Below, in pieces: positions 42,920 to 50,435 of a stretch of 50,435 nt of DNA (positions are counted from its first letter, which is position 1; each line of letters starts with the position of its first letter). The stretch is from Acetobacter senegalensis (lineage in GTDB: Bacteria; Pseudomonadota; Alphaproteobacteria; Acetobacterales; Acetobacteraceae), in contig NZ_LHZU01000121.1 in NCBI RefSeq assembly GCF_001580995.1, positions 1 through 50,435 of the forward strand. The letters are read 5' to 3'. The notes beneath the pieces were generated by a model, which worked only from the letters and a program-made list of their open reading frames with translations, had not been told where the DNA came from and ran no database searches. A program made the translations under genes and the position numbers.

Positions 42920-45325
42920 TCAGAATGCGAGTGAGACAGTGCCTGTCATATTAAAACGCGGGTAGAGATAGTATGTCGGAGACCCACTTGCAGAAATAGC
43001 GCTGCCGTAAATACCCGTTGCCGCATGGGCATTGTTGGTCAGGCCGTAGGCTCCTGTGCGGACAAAACTGCCGGTGATATTGTTGAAGTTCAGACGGAAC
43101 GTTGGCGCTTTAACAAAACCAAAACTTGGAAAATGGTAACCAACAGTAATGGAATCCGTGAAATATCCTGGAATTTTCTCATCATTCATGAACGTTGTAT
43201 ATTGCGCGGATGTATAATGCACAGCAAAGTTGCCAAAGAACTTTCCGTCATCATACGTCAGGCCAATATTCGCCAGCACATGCGGCGCCATAACCGCCCT
43301 TTTCCCTTTAGTGGGCAGATAATCCGCAACAGTGGTGCCATTCAGCAAGCCTGTGGTGGGCAGGTTTGAGTCCATTGTGGCATTCAGATACTCAATGGAC
43401 GCATAGGGGCTGAAATGATGAATGGGGTGCGCGGCAATCATGGCGTCAAATCCGCGCGCTGTCTGGTTCCCTGCATTGATGGTGGTGCTGATAGCCTGAT
43501 TGTTCACATACACACTGGTTGCGACCAGACGGTTAGTGATGGAATAGTTGAACAGGCTCAGGTCCGCCATCAGGTATTTATTATCAAAACGCCAGCCGAG
43601 TTCTTCCTTGATCAGATACTGCGGCTTCGCGTTGTAGGGATTACCCACATAGCTACCTGTCTGCGCATCAAACACGGAAGACAGAGATCCCGGATCCGGC
43701 ATACGGTAATCCCCTTCCGCATTGATATAGATCTGGTTGTGATCATCAATCTTGTAGCCGATCCCCAACTGAGGAAGCGGGACAACAGTGTTTTCTGCCG
43801 TGCGCGGCGCGGAACTGGCATAATTCCGGCTCCACCGATTGATCATGGAAACCTTGAACCCGGCATTCACTTCCAGCCGGTTATCCAGATAACGGGCCAC
43901 ATCACGCACAAAAAGCGAATGGTTATACCAGCCTGAATCTCCCTGATACGGCATGTAGCGGGAACCGTTCTGATAAAACCCTGTGCCTGCCGCATAAGGG
44001 AAATTCTTGTTCCCGTTTTCGGTCGCAATCGAATACAGATTGTTTACTTGGTTATCCTGATAGTCGAACCAATATCCGAGAGAAAACGTATTGTGACGAT
44101 CAATCTTGTAGCTCAGTTCCGCAACCGCCCCTGCGTGAGGACGATACACGCTATAATTTGACGTCGCAGGCACACTTCCACTCAGCGCCGCACCATCGGG
44201 GCCGAGCGTCACAGGCGTTGTCGTCGCATTGAAGAGTGAGCCGTTGTAGGAATAACCGCCGTTATAGACATAGTACGGTTTGAAATCGAACGTGAACTTC
44301 TTGGGCAAGACAAGATGCACGGGCGCAGTAATAAAAAACTGGTCCCACATATTCCCTACCAGCCCAACGTAGCGGGATGGATTGGCAGGGTTGTATTCGG
44401 ATGTGTAGGAAAAAGTGCCGCGCCCGTTTTTCTTGTCAAAAAACTGCTGTGATGTCGGATAAAGCGGCATGGACGTAAACTGATGGTTCCAACTGGCGAA
44501 CAGATCAATAAAGGACCCGTTATCGAAATCTTTGCGCGCCCCGAAATCCAGATGGCGTCTTTCGTTCGTGCCCGGCCCAATCCAGTTACGGGCATGTTCA
44601 TGCGAGAAGGACAGATACCCCCGCACGCCGCTGTTCCCAATGTCACCACTGTTCACGCGCAGAAACTCGCGTGACATGTTATTGGTGCCATAGGAAAAAT
44701 CCATCATGCCGCCAAATTTGTGGTCCGGCGTAATGGTTCCGGCGTCCATAACGCCCGCAGCGGCAGATGTCACAGGCAGATTGATTTCGGCAGATCCCGG
44801 GGTGATACTCACATGATCCAGATTTTCTGAATCGACGTTCTGGTTCAAATAATACGCTGTGGCCACAGGCACGCCATTCAGAAGAATACCCATATCTGAA
44901 TCGGTCAGACTGCGGATATTGATGGCTCCACCCAGAATACCGGAAGAATCATTTGTTGAAACACTTACACTCGGCAGGTTTTTCACCAGATCCAGCGCCG
45001 TATTAGTCGGGCTCTGCATGGCGATAAAACGCTTGGTAACGGTCTGAACCGCACGGGGCGCTGTTTCGCGCCGCATCATGCCGCCCCCACCGGCACGATT
45101 GACAGCCACTTCCACTTCTTCACCCGCCTGACTCCTTACCGGCCCTGCCGGACGATGAGTAGGCTGCGCCGCTCGCACTGTTCGCGCTTTATGAGGAGAC
45201 GCAGACGCATGCCCTTTTGAGGCTGAATGAGGAAGAGGAGCCGCGTAGCCATACTCGTAGAACAAAAAAGTACTGCTAAGGATGGCAGCGACGAACCGAC
45301 CGTGACGTGTTTTTAGAGTGATCAT
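42920..45325 (-). CDS. TonB-dependent outer-membrane receptor
   Basis: 801 aa from ATG 45325 (AAGGG 8 nt upstream); the frame starts at 45403. Signal peptide ends near YGYAAP, then a basic His/Arg-rich linker and a TonB-box-like EEVEVAV. The plug shows NTALDLVKNLPSVSV, GGAINIRSLTDSDMGILLNG and SITPGSAEINLPVTS; the barrel is complete and ends in Phe (NMTGTVSLAF). A TonB-dependent receptor in one transcript with two NUP-family proteins suggests uptake of nucleosides or nucleoside-like compounds across the outer membrane. Iron complexes remain an alternative substrate; there is no siderophore gene nearby. Confidence 0.92.
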   Translation of the reverse strand: MITLKTRHGRFVAAILSSTFLFYEYGYAAPLPHSASKGHASASPHKARTVRAAQPTHRPAGPVRSQAGEEVEVAVNRAGGGGMMRRETAPRAVQTVTKRFIAMQSPTNTALDLVKNLPSVSVSTNDSSGILGGAINIRSLTDSDMGILLNGVPVATAYYLNQNVDSENLDHVSITPGSAEINLPVTSAAAGVMDAGTITPDHKFGGMMDFSYGTNNMSREFLRVNSGDIGNSGVRGYLSFSHEHARNWIGPGTNERRHLDFGARKDFDNGSFIDLFASWNHQFTSMPLYPTSQQFFDKKNGRGTFSYTSEYNPANPSRYVGLVGNMWDQFFITAPVHLVLPKKFTFDFKPYYVYNGGYSYNGSLFNATTTPVTLGPDGAALSGSVPATSNYSVYRPHAGAVAELSYKIDRHNTFSLGYWFDYQDNQVNNLYSIATENGNKNFPYAAGTGFYQNGSRYMPYQGDSGWYNHSLFVRDVARYLDNRLEVNAGFKVSMINRWSRNYASSAPRTAENTVVPLPQLGIGYKIDDHNQIYINAEGDYRMPDPGSLSSVFDAQTGSYVGNPYNAKPQYLIKEELGWRFDNKYLMADLSLFNYSITNRLVATSVYVNNQAISTTINAGNQTARGFDAMIAAHPIHHFSPYASIEYLNATMDSNLPTTGLLNGTTVADYLPTKGKRAVMAPHVLANIGLTYDDGKFFGNFAVHYTSAQYTTFMNDEKIPGYFTDSITVGYHFPSFGFVKAPTFRLNFNNITGSFVRTGAYGLTNNAHAATGIYGSAISASGSPTYYLYPRFNMTGTVSLAF

Positions 45326-46289
45326 TGTGCTGCCCTTGGTGAGAAACCGTTTGCATGGCTGCTTGAGCGAAAAGCAGCAGAAAGAAAAGCGTCTCCGTAA
45401 CAATTAACAACTTTTCGTGATCATTGTTGCGCACTTGCACACCTTGCAAGTGAGAGACGTGGCTTTCTGCTTGGTTTTTCAGTTCGATTTCGCAACAGAC
45501 AGATCATCTCTTGAACCCAACAAAGAGAGCAAGAATAAAAATTGCATTTTTTCGTTCTGAAATTTAGAGCGGAACACGCTCAGTTGTTCGTTTTATTAAT
45601 TTCATGCCTTCACCGAGCTTATTTTTAATTATTTGTGAATGTCAAATATTCCAAGATAATTATTAAATTAATATTTATAATTGAACATTTCTTCCTTTTA
45701 TTATGCGTGACTAAATTTTTTATTATTCATTTTCTCAACCAATACCTCTCACGCCGCGTTCATGAGGGAATGACATTCCTCTCTTCCTAAAAAGCCGCCT
45801 GTCCTTTTGTTAACCAGAAATTCATATTAGATGGCGAAATTTTATTACCCTTCTCCCCTCTCTTGACATGCTCCCGTTGCGTTGAGACAACCCTCGGGTG
45901 ACTAAAAAGATCTTTCGTTCCATATCGGCCACATCCAGTTCCGATGCCTGTCAGGGGATCGTGTTACACGCACGCCGTCATTCTGATCTGGATATCAGAC
46001 GTTCATTTTGCTGCCTGCCAACAATGGGCTACACTATTGACTTTGCTTTCTGGCAACCATCACCATGCCAGCCAGTTTAGAAATACAAAGAGGCCAATGC
46101 AGACAGAAAGAAAGTTCTGAATTATAGTGCAATTGAATAGTTCGCAGGACAATAACAACGCTGTTTTTTCAGCTCTCGCCTATTTGTCTCTTTGTGGGGC
46201 GTCTCTTGCACCTGATGGGACTTGACACTGTACTCTGCCATCCCATCCTCTTTAATAGTTAAACCTCTAACCCCGGATTTACGGAAATT
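45326..46289. other. long divergent intergenic region
   Basis: 964 nt from the receptor start to the aldehyde dehydrogenase start without a credible gene. 45540-45760 is strongly AT-rich. TTGACA occurs at 45865-45870 but without a good -10; a TATAGT at 46123-46128 may be the -10 of the aldehyde dehydrogenase promoter. A 60-codon frame at 45898-46080 has no ribosome binding site and is not called. Confidence 0.4.
45432..45452. promoter_or_regulatory. palindrome upstream of the TonB receptor gene
   Basis: CACTTGCA-CACCT-TGCAAGTG, a perfect 8+8 dyad, 107 nt before the receptor ATG. Operator or leader stem for the receptor-NUP operon; the regulator is unknown, the response regulator of the adjacent two-component system being one candidate. 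Confidence 0.45.
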
Positions 46290-47681
46290 ATGGCTTACGC
46301 GACAACTAACCCTTATACCGGTGAAACACTCAAAACGTTTCCCGACGCAACGGACCAGGAAGTCCAGACCGCTCTGAATGACGCTTATGAAGCGTTCACG
46401 TCCTGGCGGCATGTTTCCTTTGCTGATCGCGCCAAGGTCATGACAGCCGCGGCAAACATTCTGCGTCGTGATATTGATAAATATGCCAAGCTTCTTACGC
46501 TCGAAATGGGCAAGCTGTATGAAGAAGCCAAGCTGGAAACCATTCTCTCGGCAGAGATTTTTGAATATTACGCCAAGAATGCAGAAAACCTGCTGAAGCC
46601 GGAAAAACTGCCGGTTGCCGATCCCAAGGAAGGCGAAGCAGTTCTGGTGCACCAGCCTCAGGGGATTGTCTTTGCAATCGAACCCTGGAACTTCCCTTAC
46701 TATCAGATCGCCCGCATTATCGCGCCGCAGCTTTCTGCCGGTAATACGGTGCTGCTGAAACATGCATCCAACGTGCCGCAGTGCGCCGCCATCTTCGATG
46801 CGCTTATGATTGAAGCGGGCCTGCCCAAGGGTGCGTTCCGCAACCTGTATGCAGCCCGCCACCATACAGAAGTGATCCTGAAAGATCCGCGCGTTTGTGG
46901 CGTAGCACTCACCGGCTCGGAAGGCGCTGGCGCGATTGTTGCCAGCATTGCAGGTAAGGCTCTGAAGAAAGCCACCATGGAACTCGGTGGTGCGGACGCC
47001 TTCATTGTTCTGGAAGATGCTGATATTGAAAAAGCAGCGAAATGGGCTGCTTTTGGTCGCCATTGGAATGCTGGACAGGTCTGCGTCTCTTCAAAGCGCC
47101 TGATTGTGGCCGATGCCGTGTATGATCAGTTCCTGGAAATCTACAAAGCGGAAGTGGCAAAACTGAAGGCGGGTGATCCGATGGATCCGTCCACCACACT
47201 TGCGCCCCTGTCTTCGCAAAAAGCTGCTGATGATCTGAAAGCTCAGGTTGAAGAAGCCAAGAAGCACGGTGCCGTTGTTGAAGTAATTGGCGCGCCGGTT
47301 CCGGAAAAAGGAGCCTTCTTCCAGCCGCTGCTGATGACCAACCTGCACGAGAACAATGAAGCCCGTCACTGGGAATTCTTTGGTCCCGTCACCCAGCTTT
47401 ACCGCGCGAAGGATGAAGCCGATGCCATCCGCATCGCTAACGATTCTCCGTTTGGTCTTGGTGGCTCCGTCTTCACCAAGGACACAAAACGCGGCGTGAA
47501 GGTGGCAGAACAGATCTACACCGGCATGGTGTATGTGAACCATCCGACCATGGTTAAAGCGGATCTGCCGTTCGGCGGTGTTGCCCGCTCCGGTTATGGC
47601 CGCGAACTGATCGGCCTGGGCATCAAGGAATTCGTCAACCACAAACTGATTGACGTCGTCGATATTGACGCTCCGTTCTGA
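46290..47681 (+). CDS. NAD-type succinate-semialdehyde dehydrogenase (Sad-like)
   Basis: 463 aa. Aldehyde dehydrogenase fold complete: AIEPWNFPYYQIARIIAPQL, VALTGSEGAGAIV, catalytic Glu in TMELGGADAFIVL, catalytic Cys in NAGQVCVSSKRL, and EFFGPVTQLYRAKDEADA. The short form (about 460 aa) and GQVC context resemble E. coli Sad/YneI, which uses succinate semialdehyde with NAD. Other short aldehydes are possible in an acetic acid bacterium. The regular, G/C-ending codons suggest good expression. It is followed by a strong terminator and stands as its own unit. Confidence 0.9.
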   Translation: MAYATTNPYTGETLKTFPDATDQEVQTALNDAYEAFTSWRHVSFADRAKVMTAAANILRRDIDKYAKLLTLEMGKLYEEAKLETILSAEIFEYYAKNAENLLKPEKLPVADPKEGEAVLVHQPQGIVFAIEPWNFPYYQIARIIAPQLSAGNTVLLKHASNVPQCAAIFDALMIEAGLPKGAFRNLYAARHHTEVILKDPRVCGVALTGSEGAGAIVASIAGKALKKATMELGGADAFIVLEDADIEKAAKWAAFGRHWNAGQVCVSSKRLIVADAVYDQFLEIYKAEVAKLKAGDPMDPSTTLAPLSSQKAADDLKAQVEEAKKHGAVVEVIGAPVPEKGAFFQPLLMTNLHENNEARHWEFFGPVTQLYRAKDEADAIRIANDSPFGLGGSVFTKDTKRGVKVAEQIYTGMVYVNHPTMVKADLPFGGVARSGYGRELIGLGIKEFVNHKLIDVVDIDAPF

Positions 47682-47684
47682 TAC

Positions 47685-47721
47685 AAAAAAAGCGCCCTTT
47701 ACCTTAAAGGGCGCTTTTTCC
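47685..47721. terminator. strong bidirectional terminator
   Basis: AGCGCCCTTT (47691-47700), loop ACCTT, AAAGGGCGCT (47706-47715): ten perfect pairs with T's after it on the plus strand and seven T's after it on the minus strand. It ends both the aldehyde dehydrogenase and fructokinase transcripts. Confidence 0.93.
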
Positions 47722-47813
47722 AGTTCCGGTATCAGGCTTCAATAAGACGCCTATATTTAGATAGTCTGCTTAAACGAGCATTCCCCTGAGAATGATCGCG
47801 GTCTGTGAAAAAA

Positions 47814-48710
47814 CTATTCCCCCCACAGCCACGCGGCACCGCGCACGCCGGAACTGTCGCCATGCTGATTTTTCAGCAACTTGGTGTCACAGGTCGGCGT
47901 AATGGCATACTGTTTCATCACATCAGGCACACGGTCGTAAATTGTCTGAAGGTTAGAAACGCCCCCTCCCAGCACAATCGCATCTGGATCAATCAGGTTG
48001 ATCACCAGCGCACAGGCACGCCCCAGACGGTCCACATACAGGTCCAGCGCCCGGATGGCAGCCTCATCGCCGGCAGCAGCAGCCTCTTCAATCCCCTGAG
48101 TGCTGCGTTCCCCTTTACCTTTCCACGATTCAGCCAGCGCAGAACCACAGAGAAAACGTTCCAGACACCCGCTATTACCGCAGAAACAGCGCGGCATCGG
48201 AAATTCGTCTTCCTTCACCCACGGTAGCGGAATATGCCCCCATTCACCCGCGATATGGTGCAGGCCGGTCAGCGGGTGACCGTTAACAATGATACCACCG
48301 CCTACGCCTGACCCCAGAATAACGCCGAACACCACCTTGCGCCCTGCTGCCGCCCCATCAATGGCTTCAGAGAGGGCAAAGCAGTTGGCATCATTCTCCA
48401 CACGCACAGGGCAGCCAAGCGCCAGTTCCAGATCATCCCCAAAAGGACGACCATTCAGCCATGTCGCATTGGCGTTCTTGACACACCGGGTTCTGGCGTC
48501 AATCGCGCCCGGGATACCAATCCCCACCGTAGCAGCCGGACTGGTCTCCGCCTTGGCGGCTTCCACCATCTGCCGAATTTTTGCCAGAAGCTGTTCATAA
48601 GAACCGGGGTTCGCCTCCCTGCGACGGAGAAGAATTTTCCCATCGGGGTCGAGGGCAGCAATCTCGATCTTGGTTCCTCCAAGATCGATTCCAAGGCGAT
48701 AATCTGACAT
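47814..48710 (-). CDS. mak: fructokinase, ROK family
   Basis: 298 aa from ATG 48710 (MSDYRLGIDLGGTK); the frame extends to 48752 without a family-like start. ROK features: GIDLGGTKIEIAAL phosphate motif, GIPGAIDARTRCVKNANATW, WLNGRPFGDDLE, ENDANCFALSEA, GEWGHIPLPW and the zinc site PRCFCGNSGCLERF. End HGDSSGVRGAAWLW is the same as in E. coli Mak. It phosphorylates fructose to fructose 6-phosphate. Divergent from tusA. Confidence 0.92.
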   Translation of the reverse strand: MSDYRLGIDLGGTKIEIAALDPDGKILLRRREANPGSYEQLLAKIRQMVEAAKAETSPAATVGIGIPGAIDARTRCVKNANATWLNGRPFGDDLELALGCPVRVENDANCFALSEAIDGAAAGRKVVFGVILGSGVGGGIIVNGHPLTGLHHIAGEWGHIPLPWVKEDEFPMPRCFCGNSGCLERFLCGSALAESWKGKGERSTQGIEEAAAAGDEAAIRALDLYVDRLGRACALVINLIDPDAIVLGGGVSNLQTIYDRVPDVMKQYAITPTCDTKLLKNQHGDSSGVRGAAWLWGE

Positions 48711-48820
48711 ACAGAACCTAACGTCTTTATTCCGGCAGTACTCAAACACCATGCGGCATGTGATAATTCAGGAAAATATGCAATCACACATCTCTGTCTC
48801 TCTATACAAGGCTATGTGTC

Positions 48821-49063
48821 ATGAATGAGGCTCTTCTCGATGCGCGGGGCCTGAGTTGCCCTATTCCGGTTCTAAAAGCCAACAAACGTCTCCGTTCCAT
48901 GGAAAGTGGCGAAAAATTGCGCGTTTTGACCACGGACCGCGCCTCCATTGTGGATTTTCAGGTCTTTTGCCGTGAAACAGGACACGCTTTGGTCGCCTTC
49001 ACGGATGAAAATGGCACCCTTTCCTTCACAATCAGACGTCGGACAGACATACCTCAGGCGTAA
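48821..49063 (+). CDS. tusA: TusA-family sulphurtransferase
   Basis: 80 aa, the usual size. Catalytic motif LDARGLSCPIPVLKANKRL (Cys16), then the beta strand and helix LRVLTTDRASIVDFQVFCRE. It carries a persulphide for sulphur relay, such as tRNA thiolation or molybdenum-cofactor sulphuration. In front of xseB on the same strand (102 nt gap). Confidence 0.9.
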   Translation: MNEALLDARGLSCPIPVLKANKRLRSMESGEKLRVLTTDRASIVDFQVFCRETGHALVAFTDENGTLSFTIRRRTDIPQA

Positions 49064-49079
49064 GGGCGATATGTTTTCT

Positions 49080-49114
49080 GGGGCGATCTGCCCAAGCAAG
49101 ACTTGGCAGACCCC
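49080..49114 (+). terminator. hairpin between tusA and xseB
   Basis: GGGG-CGA-TCTGCC (49080-49092) pairs with GGCAGA-CCCC (49105-49114), the CGA bulging out. Seventeen nt after tusA; no T run follows. It may separate tusA from the xseB-ispA-dxs transcript. Confidence 0.4.
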
Positions 49115-49165
49115 TACTTATCGGAGTAATGCCTGCGCCTCATGACGGATAGGAAGACCTGCGCC

Positions 49166-49396
49166 ATGGCGGATAACATCGAGGCTTTGTCCTTTGAGGA
49201 AGCGCTCTCCGAACTGGAGAAGATCGTGCGCGGCCTTGAAGGCGGACAAATGAAGCTGGAAGAGGCCATTGCGTCCTATGAGCGCGGGGCAGCTTTACGC
49301 CAGCATTGTGAAACCAAGCTGAGCGAGGCCGAGGCCCGCGTTCAGGCGATCGTCCAGAAAGCCAACGGGGCCCTGGACATGAAACCTTTGGATTGA
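49166..49396 (+). CDS. xseB: exodeoxyribonuclease VII small subunit
   Basis: 76 aa from ATG 49166 with AGGAAG 9 nt upstream; the frame begins at 49142. Conserved FEEALSELEKIVRGLEGGQM, LEEAIASYERGAALRQHC and the C-terminal LSEAEARVQ helix. It joins the large XseA subunit (not in the window) for degradation of single-stranded DNA. The ispA start lies 1 nt after its stop. Confidence 0.93.
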   Translation: MADNIEALSFEEALSELEKIVRGLEGGQMKLEEAIASYERGAALRQHCETKLSEAEARVQAIVQKANGALDMKPLD

Positions 49397-49397
49397 G

Positions 49398-50342
49398 ATG
49401 TCGATGACTGACCCGACAACCATCTCCCCTTCCCAGACGCAGCCTTCTGCCAATGCCGATCTGCTGCGCAAGGACATGTCTGCCCGCGCCAAGCTGGTGG
49501 AAAGCGCCATTGATGCGCTTCTCCCCCCCACCACCGGGGGCGATGCCCGTCTGATTGAAGCCATGCGGTATGCAACCCTTGGCGGTGGCAAGCGCCTGCG
49601 GGGCTATCTGGCTGTTGAAACCGCCAGCCTGTTTGGCGTGCCCGAAGCGCAGTCTGCCCGCGTAGGCGCATCAGTCGAAATGCTGCACGCCTATTCTCTG
49701 GTGCATGATGACCTGCCCGCTATGGACGATGATGATCTGCGCCGCGGCCAGCCCTCCACCCATCGCAAGTTTGATGAAGCCACCGCCATTCTGGCAGGAG
49801 ACGCCCTTCAAACCAAAGCCTTCGAAATTCTGGCCGATGCACAAACGCATGAAAGTGCCAACGTCCGCATCGCCCTGATTGCTGCTTTCGCGGCCGCATC
49901 AGGCGCAGCTGGCATGGTCGGTGGCCAGATGATTGACATGGAGGGCGAAGGACGCGCCCTGCCGCTGGACGAAGTACGCCATCTGCACGCCCTGAAAACC
50001 GGCTGCCTTATCCGCTATTCCGCTGAATCCGGAGCCATTCTGGGTCAGGCCGATGCGGATCTTCAGCATCGCCTGCGGTCCTACGGCACCAACATTGGTG
50101 CTGCCTTCCAGATTGCGGATGATGTTCTGGACGCTACAGCCACGGCTGAAGAACTGGGCAAGACCGCCGGGAAAGATGAAGCCTCCGGCAAATCCACATT
50201 TGTTGCCCTTCTGGGCATTGATGGTGCCCGCGCGGAAGCCGAACGGCTGACCAAGCTGGCCATTGAAGACCTTGCTCCGTTTGGAGCAAAAGCCGACCGC
50301 CTGAAGGCGCTGGCCTATTACGTGATTGAACGCAGGAACTAA
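49398..50342 (+). CDS. ispA: farnesyl diphosphate synthase
   Basis: 314 aa (ATG 49398; ATG two codons in is an alternative). The two aspartate-rich motifs are DDLPAMDDDDLRRG and QIADDVLD; GGGKRLRGYL binds isopentenyl diphosphate, and GGQMIDMEGEG is conserved. It condenses isopentenyl and dimethylallyl diphosphates to farnesyl diphosphate. The classic order xseB-ispA-dxs is present, with 1-nt and 4-nt gaps. Confidence 0.95.
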   Translation: MSMTDPTTISPSQTQPSANADLLRKDMSARAKLVESAIDALLPPTTGGDARLIEAMRYATLGGGKRLRGYLAVETASLFGVPEAQSARVGASVEMLHAYSLVHDDLPAMDDDDLRRGQPSTHRKFDEATAILAGDALQTKAFEILADAQTHESANVRIALIAAFAAASGAAGMVGGQMIDMEGEGRALPLDEVRHLHALKTGCLIRYSAESGAILGQADADLQHRLRSYGTNIGAAFQIADDVLDATATAEELGKTAGKDEASGKSTFVALLGIDGARAEAERLTKLAIEDLAPFGAKADRLKALAYYVIERRN

Positions 50343-50346
50343 GCCG

Positions 50347-50435
50347 ATGGCAGATCAGACACCCCCCACCACTGCCACTGGCGGTGCGACCATTCCGACG
50401 CTGGGCCGTTTTCCTGCGCTGGACCGTGTGACGTA
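50347..50435 (+). CDS. dxs: 1-deoxy-D-xylulose-5-phosphate synthase (5' end only)
   Basis: An ATG 4 nt after ispA opens 29 codons to the right edge: a polar leader and then LGRFPALDRVTY, matching the usual Dxs beginning (PxLDRV). Too short to show catalytic residues; the call rests on this and the known xseB-ispA-dxs order. Confidence 0.75.
   Translation, partial: MADQTPPTTATGGATIPTLGRFPALDRVT

Noticed and set aside
45898..46080. 60-aa frame in the long intergenic gap
   Set aside because: GTG start without ribosome binding site and no recognisable feature.
46122..47063. 313-aa minus-strand frame
   Set aside because: Antisense to the aldehyde dehydrogenase gene and extends into a non-coding gap.
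1..50435. CRISPR arrays, prophage or intact transposase genes
   Set aside because: No regularly spaced repeats, no phage structural genes and no transposase motif seen on either strand.

Overview
The window looks like chromosome of an acetic acid bacterium (Acetobacteraceae, Alphaproteobacteria). This is inferred from protein style: FAD-linked 2-hydroxyacid dehydrogenase, periplasmic formate dehydrogenase, Hint_2-domain protein, OxlT-like carrier and an xseB-ispA-dxs cluster. The presence of pckA leans towards Acetobacter rather than Gluconobacter, but the genus cannot be fixed from sequence alone. No prophage, CRISPR array, intact insertion sequence or rRNA is visible. One tRNA gene, tRNA-Gln(CUG), is present.

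Layout. 1-3.3 kb: a UvrA2-type ABC ATPase (cut by the left edge), a small membrane protein and a glutathionyl-hydroquinone reductase. 3.4-10.9 kb: a formate-oxidation block, fdoG-fdoH-fdoI-fdhE-moeA on the minus strand, meeting mobB. The catalytic subunit uses Cys instead of selenocysteine, and an FNR-like box lies upstream. 11-12.4 kb: an unrecognised 331-aa protein behind a Fur-like box and a strongly foldable, terminator-ended leader. 12.4-15.9 kb: pckA and a D-lactate/glycolate-type dehydrogenase, divergent. 16.2-18.3 kb: a radical SAM / DUF4130 pair of presumed DNA-repair function, without the usual UdgX part. 18.5-23.2 kb: an oxalate/formate-type antiporter, an OprP-like porin, glutaredoxin 2 and a Hint-domain protein.

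23.8-45.4 kb is the most interesting part. It holds a ribokinase, a secreted AcpA-type acid phosphatase, a periplasmic nucleoside hydrolase of a divergent type, cytidine deaminase, nucleoside deoxyribosyltransferase, a lipoprotein RNase T2, a concentrative nucleoside transporter, a cytoplasmic nucleoside hydrolase, and a TonB-dependent receptor in an operon with two exported 'purine nucleoside permease' (NUP) family proteins beside a two-component system. Read together they make a plausible route: extracellular or periplasmic RNA to 3'-nucleotides, to nucleosides, to bases and ribose, to ribose 5-phosphate. Within this stretch also sit a di-heme cytochrome c peroxidase, thiopurine methyltransferase, an aldo/keto reductase, rlmE, a Ppx/GppA phosphatase and tRNA-Gln.

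46.3-50.4 kb: a Sad-type succinate-semialdehyde dehydrogenase with a strong bidirectional terminator, fructokinase mak, tusA, and the isoprenoid cluster xseB-ispA-dxs (dxs cut by the right edge).

Start codons were moved inward from the longest open frame wherever a ribosome binding site, signal peptide or family length argued for it; this is stated in each entry. All functions come from reading motifs by eye, without database searches.
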